A stretch of 64,000 nt of DNA. It comes from Providencia huaxiensis (GTDB lineage: Bacteria > Pseudomonadota > Gammaproteobacteria > Enterobacterales > Enterobacteriaceae). The DNA is taken from contig NZ_CP031123.2 in assembly GCF_002843235.3 (NCBI RefSeq), positions 434,001 through 498,000 of the forward strand. The letters run 5' to 3'. This document shows positions 45,414-52,562 of the stretch, piece after piece. The position numbers and the translations under genes are program-made. Within the stretch, counting starts at the first letter, position 1. Every line of letters starts with the position of its first letter. Below the pieces are notes generated by a model that saw nothing but the letters and a program-made list of their open reading frames with translations, was not told where the DNA came from and ran no database searches.

Positions 45414-47510
45414 ATGCGTTTTTTAATTAATTCATTTTTTATATTTTTTGCACTATTTTCGAGCAGTTTATATGCTGCGGATACGGGGTGGTTGCAACCT
45501 GCGAATACGGGGTGGTTGCAACCTGCGAATACGGGGTGGATGAATGACAACACTCCACGACATGCGCAGGTTAGGTTATTAAGTTCGGCGCAGGAAAATG
45601 GCAAAGTCGACATTTTGCTCGATGTAAAGCTTGATGAGGGCTGGAAAACCTATTGGCGTTCACCTGGTGAAGGGGGCGTTGCGCCTGAAATTGTGTGGTC
45701 ATCACCTGTTGAAGCAACGGATTGGCAATGGCCAACACCAGGGCGCTTTGATGTCGCAGGTGTTTCAACTCAAGGTTACATGGGGGATATTGCCTTCCCC
45801 ATTACAGTAACAAGTCATGAAAAGTTGGATAAACTTGAAGGTACGTTAACATTATCAACGTGTAGTAATGTTTGTATTTTAACCGATTATCCGTTTGAGC
45901 TCGATTTAACAGAGCCTGTTCCTGCTGACTTTACTTGGGCGTTTAATCAAGCCAAAGGTGCAGTTCCACCATCAAGTGGTTTAGTTGAGCAAACCAAAGT
46001 TGGTTTTGCGAATGATAAGCTAATCATTGAATTGCAGAAAAGCACAGGCAACGCGTGGGAACAACCGAATATTTTCACTGATGTGGTTGAAGGGGCGGCA
46101 CTAGGCGTTCCTGTTATAGAAACATCAGGTGACCATTTAACAGCAACAATAGATGTCGGTGATGATTGGGGGGGCGATTCTCCCGATTTAACCGGAAAAA
46201 CCCTCTCTTTTGTTGTTGCAGATGGTGATATTTCACAGCAAGTTAGCCATCAAGTTAGCCCATTTACTGGCACGATAGCGTCTAAAGTGAGCAGTGCTTC
46301 TTTATGGCAGGTGATGCTATTTGCCCTTTTAGGGGGGCTGATCCTTAATCTAATGCCGTGCGTACTTCCGGTGTTAGCAATGAAACTTGGCTCTGTATTG
46401 ATGGTACCTAATGGTGAGCAAAAGACCATTCGCCGTCAGTTTTTATTGTCCTCTCTCGGTATTCTAGTTTCCTTTTGGTTACTGGCGCTCTTGATGACGT
46501 TATTACGAGTCGGTCAACAAGCTGTTGGTTGGGGAATTCAGTTCCAAAACCCGTGGTTTATCGGCTTTATGGTGCTGGTAACGGCGTTATTTACTGCGAA
46601 TTTATTTGGCTTATTTGAAATCAACCTCGGTAGTAAGGCCAATACACGCTTGGCGACAGCGGGTGGTCATGGTAACAGTGGCCATTTTTGGCAAGGGGTA
46701 TTTGCGACATTACTGGCAACGCCTTGTTCTGCACCATTTTTGGGCACCGCAGTGGCCTTTGCACTGGCAGCGCCAATGGAAGAGTTGTGGTTGATCTTCA
46801 CGGCATTAGGTGTCGGTATGAGTTTGCCATGGCTACTTATAGCGGCTTTCCCAGTTATTTCTCGCTTACTACCAAAGCCTGGTATGTGGATGCTGAAGCT
46901 GCGTGCCGTTCTTGGGTTAATGATGCTGGTATCCAGTTTATGGTTAATTAGCTTATTAATACCACATTTTGGTGTCACTACCTCGACCGTGATTGCTGTC
47001 GTTTTCTTAGTGTTATTAGTGGTCTTTATCGCGATAAAACGCGGTGTAAGGGCGGCTATCTTACCATTTATATTATTTGCCGCTTTTGCTGGTGGGTTTG
47101 TTTGGATGACACAAGAACAGCATTCCGGTAGCCGTTCTCTTGTTAAAGATACCGTAAATTGGCAACCTTTGACTGAACAAGCGATTACGGCTGCACTGGC
47201 GGATAACAAACGTGTATTTATTGATGTCACCGCGGAATGGTGCGTAACCTGTAAGGCAAATAAATACAATGTACTGCTAAGGGATGATATCCAACAGCTG
47301 CTTAGTGAACCCGATGTTGTTGCTTTACGTGGTGATTGGACCAAACCTTCACCTGAAATTACGGCATTTTTACAAAAACGTGGGCAGGTTGCTGTTCCAT
47401 TTAATCAAATTTATGGCCCTAACTTGGCCGAAGGCGAAGTACTGTCAACAATACTTGACCGTGAATCGCTAATATCCGTTATGAATCAGGCCAAAGGAGC
47501 CACAAAATGA
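45414..47510 (+). CDS. scsB: ScsB, DsbD-like thiol-disulfide reductase
   Basis: 698 aa. A signal peptide (to about residue 21) is followed by a large periplasmic N-terminal domain (CSNVCILTDYPFEL Cys pair), eight or so membrane spans with the redox Cys segments LMPCVLPVLAMKLG and TPCSAPFLGTAVAF, and a C-terminal thioredoxin domain with EWCVTCKANK. It carries electrons from cytoplasmic thioredoxin to ScsC in the periplasm. The mature N terminus contains a tandem repeat of eight codons. GGAGG precedes the ATG. Confidence 0.94.
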   Translation: MRFLINSFFIFFALFSSSLYAADTGWLQPANTGWLQPANTGWMNDNTPRHAQVRLLSSAQENGKVDILLDVKLDEGWKTYWRSPGEGGVAPEIVWSSPVEATDWQWPTPGRFDVAGVSTQGYMGDIAFPITVTSHEKLDKLEGTLTLSTCSNVCILTDYPFELDLTEPVPADFTWAFNQAKGAVPPSSGLVEQTKVGFANDKLIIELQKSTGNAWEQPNIFTDVVEGAALGVPVIETSGDHLTATIDVGDDWGGDSPDLTGKTLSFVVADGDISQQVSHQVSPFTGTIASKVSSASLWQVMLFALLGGLILNLMPCVLPVLAMKLGSVLMVPNGEQKTIRRQFLLSSLGILVSFWLLALLMTLLRVGQQAVGWGIQFQNPWFIGFMVLVTALFTANLFGLFEINLGSKANTRLATAGGHGNSGHFWQGVFATLLATPCSAPFLGTAVAFALAAPMEELWLIFTALGVGMSLPWLLIAAFPVISRLLPKPGMWMLKLRAVLGLMMLVSSLWLISLLIPHFGVTTSTVIAVVFLVLLVVFIAIKRGVRAAILPFILFAAFAGGFVWMTQEQHSGSRSLVKDTVNWQPLTEQAITAALADNKRVFIDVTAEWCVTCKANKYNVLLRDDIQQLLSEPDVVALRGDWTKPSPEITAFLQKRGQVAVPFNQIYGPNLAEGEVLSTILDRESLISVMNQAKGATK
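45481..45539 (+). repeat. 24-bp in-frame tandem repeat in scsB
   Basis: The unit atacggggtggttgcaacct plus gcga is present at 45481-45504 and 45505-45528 with an 11-bp partial third copy at 45529-45539. Encoded protein: TGWLQPAN twice, then TGW. Located just after the signal-peptide cleavage region. Confidence 0.95.
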
Positions 47511-48238
47511 AAAAAACAATTTTAGCTGTTTTATTTTCGTCACTAATGATTGGGTCAGTAGCACAAGCAGCACCTTTGAGTGCGGACCAAGAAGCACAAG
47601 TGCGTAAATTAGTGCGTGATACTTTGGTTGAAAACCCAGAAATTTTGGAAGAAGCGATTGTTGCCCTGCAAGCAAAACAAGGGGAAAAACAGCAAGCTCA
47701 AATGAAAGAAACCTTAAAAGCAGAGCAGGACGCTCTGTTTAATGACCCAACCAGTCCACGTATCGGTAAAAAAGATGCCAAGTTAGTTTTGGTTAACTTT
47801 ACTGATTTTAACTGCCCATTCTGTAAGCGTTTCGACCCTCAACTGATGGATATTGTGAAAAAATATCCAAATGATGTGGCAGTGGTAATCAAATATTTAC
47901 CATTTAAAGGCCAAACATCAATGGATTCAGCACAGTTAACAATGACACTGTGGCAAGAAGATCCGAAAGCATTTGAAGCTTTACATCACAAATTTATGCA
48001 AAAACAGGGCATGCTATCAGATGCAAATATCAAAGATGCTCTCAAAGCTACTGGCAACGATAAATTGAAAGCGAGTGATAAGAGCCGTGATGGTATTCGC
48101 ACTAATATGATATTGGCAGAAAAATTGGGCGTGAATGGAACACCAGCAACATTGGTGGGTGATGAGCTGATCCCAGGCGCTATTGATGCACAGCAGTTTG
48201 AGGCGGTAGTGAAGGAGCAGTTGGCTAAGCTCAAATAA
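47507..48238 (+). CDS. scsC: ScsC, DsbA-like thiol oxidoreductase/isomerase
   Basis: 243 aa. The signal peptide ends AQA/AP (about 22). An N-terminal helical stalk (about 25-75), which mediates trimerisation in Proteus ScsC, is followed by a DsbA-type domain with active site CPFC (103-106) and the cis-Pro loop GTPATLV. Overlaps scsB by 4 bp (ATGA). In Proteus the trimer is a disulfide isomerase with a flexible linker; the long stalk here predicts the same architecture. Confidence 0.93.
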   Translation: MKKTILAVLFSSLMIGSVAQAAPLSADQEAQVRKLVRDTLVENPEILEEAIVALQAKQGEKQQAQMKETLKAEQDALFNDPTSPRIGKKDAKLVLVNFTDFNCPFCKRFDPQLMDIVKKYPNDVAVVIKYLPFKGQTSMDSAQLTMTLWQEDPKAFEALHHKFMQKQGMLSDANIKDALKATGNDKLKASDKSRDGIRTNMILAEKLGVNGTPATLVGDELIPGAIDAQQFEAVVKEQLAKLK

Positions 48239-48244
48239 TCCTCG

Positions 48245-48373
48245 TTATCCTCGTCATACTTCGCGCTGTGGCGTTGTTGGCTGCTCTCGACTACGTGGGT
48301 CACATACTTGTGTATGCTCCCCACGATAGTCTCGTTTGCCGCCTAGCCACAACGCGAATTATTTAGAGGATAA
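48245..48373. repeat. ERIC element (full length) between scsC and scsD
   Basis: About 129 bp with terminal inverted repeats TTATCCTC/GAGGATAA and the ERIC core GGGTCACATACTTGTGTATGC, then CTCGTTTGCCGCC and CGCGAATTATTTAGAG. It starts 6 bp after the scsC stop. Folded as RNA it is one long hairpin, so it could attenuate or differentially stabilise scsBC versus scsD. Confidence 0.92.
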
Positions 48374-48526
48374 AGAAAGTTTAAAGAGGAAATAATCCAA
48401 ACTCTAGAATTAGAGGATAAAAATCAAATATCTTAAATAAGTACTAGAGCATCAATTTCAATTGAATGTTTTGGTTTCTTACATCTTTGATTTGTACTAT
48501 TTGATAACAAATAGGTAAATAACGGT

Positions 48527-49027
48527 ATGAATAGACTAAAAAAGTGGTCTAAAGAAATTATTGTTTTGGCAATTATTTTATTTATTGCCTTTACAGTGAT
48601 GGATTTATGGCGCAAGCCACAAACCCTTGCGCCTGTATTATTGGAACAGCACACGCTAGTGAATGGTGAGAGCGTTTCACTAGCTGAGTTAAGCAAAGAA
48701 AAACCAATACTGGTTTATTTCTGGGCGACGTGGTGTGGGGTATGTAATTTGACTTCGCCAACGGTATCAGAATTAAGCCAATCAGGTATGCCAATTATTT
48801 CAGTAGCGATACGCTCAGGTGAAACATCTCGCTTAATCAAGGGAATGGAAAACAAGGAATTAACGTTTCCTGTGATTAACGATACCAGCGGTCAGCTTTC
48901 CAATGCGGTTGGGAACAGTGCAACACCCACATTTATGGTGATTGATAACGGTGAGTTAGTCAGCTTTACATCGGGTTGGACTAGCTCTTATGGTCTAAAA
49001 ATGCGTATGTGGTTGGCATCCTTTTAA
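48527..49027 (+). CDS. scsD: ScsD, TlpA-like membrane-anchored thioredoxin
   Basis: 166 aa. An N-terminal membrane anchor (about 10-26) is followed by a thioredoxin fold with VYFWATWCGVCN (CGVC, Cys70 and Cys73) and the cis-Pro loop SATPTFMVID. Last gene of scsABCD, separated from scsC by a 288-bp gap largely filled by an ERIC element. Confidence 0.92.
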   Translation: MNRLKKWSKEIIVLAIILFIAFTVMDLWRKPQTLAPVLLEQHTLVNGESVSLAELSKEKPILVYFWATWCGVCNLTSPTVSELSQSGMPIISVAIRSGETSRLIKGMENKELTFPVINDTSGQLSNAVGNSATPTFMVIDNGELVSFTSGWTSSYGLKMRMWLASF

Positions 49028-49038
49028 CTTTCTACCAT

Positions 49039-49066
49039 CCCCTTTGACCTAAAAAGGGGACTTTTC
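49039..49066 (+). terminator. Terminator of scsD
   Basis: CCCCTTT-GACCTAA-AAAGGGG followed by ACTTTTCT, 12 nt past the scsD stop. Confidence 0.7.
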
Positions 49067-49136
49067 TGCCTATAAGTTTAATTTATCATTATGGTAAACT
49101 CATTCGGCTATATAAATAATAAAATAGGTGAATGGG

Positions 49137-49664
49137 ATGGTTATGTTTAAAAAAGTGGTTGGATTATTTCTAGGTGCGGTATTAATTACGGGATGCTCCC
49201 CTGAGGTGGAAGAAAAAACAACAACAAAACAGCCGTCAGAAACGATAAAAAATTCAAAAATAGAACAGCGTTATGATGAAATAAAAGCCAATTCGACAGA
49301 AGATAAAATCAATGCTTTTAATGCAAAAGGGGATGATGACCCAACGATGTTACGGGGCATTTTTCTGTCTGATATGGCTAAATCCTTACCTATGTTAATC
49401 GACGATGTAACACTATTGACGGAAGTGACTGCTAAAAATGGCATGTTATTTTACCAATATACTATCAAAGGGATCCCTGACAACATATTGGAAGGTGATA
49501 GCTGGCAGCAAAATATGCGTGAGATTTTAAACCGCAACTACTGTGATAAAAATGCAGGCATGGATATATTGCATGAAATGTTCCCCGAAGGTATTACGCA
49601 TAATTATCATAAGTCTAACAAACTCATTTTTACCTATATTGTGACCCCTGCGATTTGCCAATAG
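49137..49664 (+). CDS. Putative lipoprotein of unknown function
   Basis: 175 aa from the ATG at 49137 (AGGTGA 5 nt upstream); a GTG at 49128 and an ATG at 49143 are alternatives. The lipoprotein signal is VVGLFLGAVLITGC. The mature part starts with a Lys/Glu/Thr-rich spacer (about 20-55), then a compact domain with DDDPTMLRGIFLSDMAKSLP and a Cys near each end (NYCDKN and the C-terminal AICQ) that could form a disulfide. I do not recognise the family. The preceding scs thiol enzymes make a disulfide-bearing substrate conceivable, but this is speculation. Confidence 0.75.
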   Translation: MVMFKKVVGLFLGAVLITGCSPEVEEKTTTKQPSETIKNSKIEQRYDEIKANSTEDKINAFNAKGDDDPTMLRGIFLSDMAKSLPMLIDDVTLLTEVTAKNGMLFYQYTIKGIPDNILEGDSWQQNMREILNRNYCDKNAGMDILHEMFPEGITHNYHKSNKLIFTYIVTPAICQ

Positions 49665-49677
49665 CATTCATTAGAGC

Positions 49678-49698
49678 GCCTGATAATATTTATCAGGC
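49678..49698. terminator. Convergent hairpin between lipoprotein gene and Nudix regulator
   Basis: GCCTGATAA-TAT-TTATCAGGC, a 9-bp stem with a 3-nt loop between two convergent genes; no strong T run. Confidence 0.55.
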
Positions 49699-49708
49699 AT
49701 ATCAATTA

Positions 49709-50437
49709 CTAAAATTCTAAATTACGAATAAAACGGTAATCCGCGGATTGTGGTTTTAAACGATACAAATTAGCGGGACGGCCGCGCTCGTGGCGTTTTT
49801 CTCCGGTATCAATCAACAAATTCGCTTGTTCGAGTCGGCGCCTAAACGATTTATTTTGCAAAGGCTTACCAATCAAAACTTCATGGACATGTTGTAGCTC
49901 AGCTAAGGTAAAAACGTCAGGGAGTGCGAAACCTGGAACGATTGAGTAGAGTGATTTTTGCTTTAGACGTTCTCTTGCTTGTTGATAGAGTTTGAAGTGG
50001 TCAAATGCAAGAGAAAGTTGATCAATTTCATCAATAGAGACCCATTTTACAGAATCTACCGTATCAATATGCGCTTCGCAGGCTTGGTAAGCAATTAGAG
50101 CAGTATAGCAAACAGTGACAGACCAGCCTCGAGGGTCTCGTTGGTGGTTTCCTTCTGTACAAAGTTGCTCAACATAGGGGGGAATAACCCCCGTTTTTTC
50201 TTTCAGCTTACGTAAAACAGTCTCTTCTAAATTTTTATCATTTGTTTCATCAATAAAACCACCCGGCAGCCCCCACTTTCCTTTTTCAGGAAAATTAGCG
50301 CGCTCGACAAGTAATACTTTCAGCGTATTTTCATGATAGGTAAATACTACAGCGTCGACAGTGATAAGCGGTGATAGAAATTTTTTTCTATCGTAGTGAG
50401 CTAAAAATTCTTTTTCATTCATTTGGTTATCACTCAA
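49709..50437 (-). CDS. Nudix-winged-helix regulator (NrtR-type)
   Basis: 242 aa. Residues about 22-150 are a Nudix fold (LITVDAVVFTYHENTLKVLLVERA, KGKWGLPGGFIDE). The Nudix box is degraded: where REXXEEXG is expected it reads RKLKEKTG (77-84), so hydrolysis is unlikely. Residues about 165-242 form a winged helix (PDVFTLAELQHVHEVLIGKPL, NKSFRRRLEQANLL, RGRPANLYRL). NrtR proteins repress NAD-metabolism genes and release DNA on binding ADP-ribose. It is divergent from an SPFH/NAD-kinase-like operon across a 135-bp region full of symmetric sites. Confidence 0.9.
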   Translation of the reverse strand: MSDNQMNEKEFLAHYDRKKFLSPLITVDAVVFTYHENTLKVLLVERANFPEKGKWGLPGGFIDETNDKNLEETVLRKLKEKTGVIPPYVEQLCTEGNHQRDPRGWSVTVCYTALIAYQACEAHIDTVDSVKWVSIDEIDQLSLAFDHFKLYQQARERLKQKSLYSIVPGFALPDVFTLAELQHVHEVLIGKPLQNKSFRRRLEQANLLIDTGEKRHERGRPANLYRLKPQSADYRFIRNLEF

Positions 50438-50484
50438 AGTCTGATTGGCATTGATGAATAAACTATACGCTAAAAAATAGTTAA

Positions 50485-50555
50485 TGTCATTAAGACAATT
50501 ATTGCTTGACTAATTAATGTCTATAGGACAATAATTAGTCAAGGTCATAAAGACA
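50485..50555. promoter_or_regulatory. Operator array: three GTC-N5-GAC sites between regulator and SPFH operon
   Basis: TGTCATTAAGACA (50485-50497), TGTCTATAGGACA (50518-50530) and GGTCATAAAGACA (50543-50555) share a GTC-N5-GAC dyad, each followed by AATTATT, ATAATTA or ATAATGA. They cover the whole divergent promoter region and are the natural targets of the Nudix-wHTH protein. Assignment of the protein to the sites is inference. Confidence 0.7.
50506..50542. promoter_or_regulatory. 37-bp near-palindromic bidirectional promoter/operator
   Basis: TTGACTAATTA (50506-50516) and TAATTAGTCAA (50532-50542) are perfect inverse complements around the central GTC-N5-GAC site. Each arm supplies a -35 TTGACT facing the other: plus strand TTGACT, 18 bp, AATAAT (50530-50535); minus strand TTGACT, 18 bp, ATTAAT (50513-50518). 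The two promoters would overlap face to face, so one bound dimer could shut both. Confidence 0.6.
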
Positions 50556-50572
50556 ATAATGAGGGATCCACT

Positions 50573-51592
50573 ATGATTAACTTTAAATATTTCAAAGCAG
50601 ACTCATCGACTTTTGTTATTCAATCAGTGAATGGGAAAGTGCGTAAGCAAGGTAAGGGGCTCAGTTTTTGGTATAACTCCGATAAAACGTCCATTGCGGC
50701 GCTTCCATTGAATGCACAAGAAGCCCCATTTATTTTTAATTTACAAACAGCTGATTTCCAAAGTTTACGTATTCAAGGGCAAATTTCTTTTCAGGTAAAA
50801 CAGCCCGAAAAAACAGCGGACGTCTTAAATTTTAACTTATCTAAGGACGGGAAAAGTTACGCTTCAGAAGACCCCATTAAATTAAATGATCGAGTTGTAC
50901 GAGCAGCTCAAACCGTGATCCAAGCCAAAATACAAACCACTTCACTGCGGGACGCATTATTAATTAGCCAATCATTAGTTGTTTTGGTGAGCCAGCAACT
51001 CGCCGTACAGGCGGTCATAGAGTCTCTAGGTATTGAAATCTTGGATGTTTCTATCTCAGCCATTGCACCGCTACCTGAAACGCTTAAAGCATTAGAAGCA
51101 CAAGCGAGAGAATCCATATTGAAAGAGGCCGATGATGCCATTTATGCAAGACGTAAATTTTCTGTCGAACAAGAGCGCACAATCAAAGAAGCGGAATTAG
51201 AAACCGACTTATCTGTTCAAGCCAAAGAACAACAAATTGAAGAGGCGCGCCTTGATAATGAGCGGAAAATATTGCGAGAGCGAGCAGAAATCGAGCAAGA
51301 GGAGTTAATCGCACAAGTGAATGCAGAAGCAAAACGCAATGAATTGGTTGCGCTTAGTGTTGAAAACCAACGTATACAGTCGGATGCAGATGCTTACTCT
51401 ATTGAATCTAAAATGAAAGCCTATAGCCAATTACCGGTGGAAAACTTAAAAGCATTAGCGTTAGCAAAAATGGGACCAGAACAATTGATGGCGATGGCAT
51501 TCGAATCATTAGCACAAAATGCCGGTAAGATTGGTGAGCTCAATATATCGCCTGATTTATTTGGCCAGCTAATGAAGAAAGGGGGTAAATAA
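50573..51592 (+). CDS. SPFH/band-7 domain protein
   Basis: 339 aa. Residues about 5-170 form an SPFH-like domain (FNLQTADFQSLRIQGQISFQV, NDRVVRAAQTVIQAKIQTTSLRDAL, ESLGIEILDVSISAIAPLPE). A long charged coiled coil follows (about 175-275, rich in EQERTIKEAELE, NERKILRERAEIEQEEL) and a C-terminal Leu/Ala-rich tail. Unlike stomatins or flotillins it has no N-terminal membrane span, so it is predicted soluble or peripheral and likely oligomeric. It is in a coupled operon with the NAD-kinase-like gene (TAATG overlap) under the divergent Nudix regulator. Confidence 0.85.
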   Translation: MINFKYFKADSSTFVIQSVNGKVRKQGKGLSFWYNSDKTSIAALPLNAQEAPFIFNLQTADFQSLRIQGQISFQVKQPEKTADVLNFNLSKDGKSYASEDPIKLNDRVVRAAQTVIQAKIQTTSLRDALLISQSLVVLVSQQLAVQAVIESLGIEILDVSISAIAPLPETLKALEAQARESILKEADDAIYARRKFSVEQERTIKEAELETDLSVQAKEQQIEEARLDNERKILRERAEIEQEELIAQVNAEAKRNELVALSVENQRIQSDADAYSIESKMKAYSQLPVENLKALALAKMGPEQLMAMAFESLAQNAGKIGELNISPDLFGQLMKKGGK

Positions 51593-52515
51593 TGCAAAGG
51601 AATAATGACGTGCGTTTTGTCTTAGTGATGCGTAAAACACGTTTGCAGGAATTGATTGAGCGCTTTAATACTTGGCCTCAAGCTAAATTTTACTTGGAAC
51701 ACAACCATGTTGAGGTGAGTGACTACTTAAATGAACATGACTTATATCAACGCCAATTAATACAAGCCGAATCGATATTGAAATCATTAGGTAGATTTCA
51801 ATTATTGGAACGAAAATTATTACCTAGTTACCAATTTTCTAAACACGATATTGTTATCGTGATTGGCCAAGATGGTTTAGTGGCGAACACCTTGAAGTAC
51901 TTAAACGGACAACCCGTTATCGCTATTAATCCAGATCCTGAACGGTGGGATGGTCAGTTGCTTCCTTTTGAAATAGGCCAATTGCAGGAAGTGGTGATGA
52001 ATACCTTAAAAGGAAAAATAGAGCAAAAAATGGTGACTTTCGCCCAGGCAACGACCAATGACGGGCAATCGCTACTCGCGGTGAACGATTTATTTATTGG
52101 TCCGAAAAGCCACACATCGGCACGTTATTTATTAAATTGGAATGGGGAGCAAGAGTTTCAATCATCCTCTGGCATTATTATATCGACAGGACTTGGGTCA
52201 ACAGGTTGGTTTCAATCTATTTTAGCGGGTGCGCAGGCAATTATGGGGGGAAATAATCATCCGTTGGCAAAAGGATTTGGCTGGGGAGAAAGTAAATTAC
52301 AGTTTAGTGTTAGGGAGCCATTTTTAAGTAAAACAACAGGAACGAGATGGGTATTTGGTACGATTGAGCCGGGTAGCCCGTTAGCTGTTGAATCATTAAT
52401 GCCCCATAACGGTGTTATTTTTTCCGATGGCATTGAAGATGATTTCTTACAATTCAATTCAGGTTGTATTGTGACAGTGAAAATTGCGGATCTACAAGGG
52501 TTACTGGTTGCATAG
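51592..52515 (+). CDS. NAD-kinase-fold (ATP-NAD kinase-like) protein
   Basis: 307 aa. The NADK/diacylglycerol-kinase fold is indicated by IVIVIGQDGLVANTLKYLNGQPVIAINPDP (residues about 86-115; the family's GGDG reads GQDG at 92-95, with Asp94 kept), by VNDLFIG (Asn165-Asp166 for the usual Asn-Glu) and by ISTGLGSTGW (198-206 for the usual S-T-P-T-G-S-T-A). A helical N-terminal extension of about 80 residues precedes the fold. It may phosphorylate NAD or only bind it. Separate from the housekeeping nadK, which is not in this window. Confidence 0.82.
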   Translation: MQRNNDVRFVLVMRKTRLQELIERFNTWPQAKFYLEHNHVEVSDYLNEHDLYQRQLIQAESILKSLGRFQLLERKLLPSYQFSKHDIVIVIGQDGLVANTLKYLNGQPVIAINPDPERWDGQLLPFEIGQLQEVVMNTLKGKIEQKMVTFAQATTNDGQSLLAVNDLFIGPKSHTSARYLLNWNGEQEFQSSSGIIISTGLGSTGWFQSILAGAQAIMGGNNHPLAKGFGWGESKLQFSVREPFLSKTTGTRWVFGTIEPGSPLAVESLMPHNGVIFSDGIEDDFLQFNSGCIVTVKIADLQGLLVA

Positions 52516-52522
52516 TCAATTA

Positions 52523-52553
52523 CCCCACCTCATTGATAGGTACTGAGGTGGGG
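52523..52553. terminator. Convergent hairpin after the NADK-like gene and lnt
   Basis: CCCCACCTCA and TGAGGTGGGG, a 10-bp GC-rich stem with an 11-nt loop between convergent genes; T-rich sequence follows only loosely. Confidence 0.7.
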
Positions 52554-52562
52554 CCAATATCG

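Noticed and set aside
46667..47344. 225-codon antisense ORF inside scsB
   Set aside because: Codon shadow of a strong membrane-protein gene; no ribosome site or family signal.
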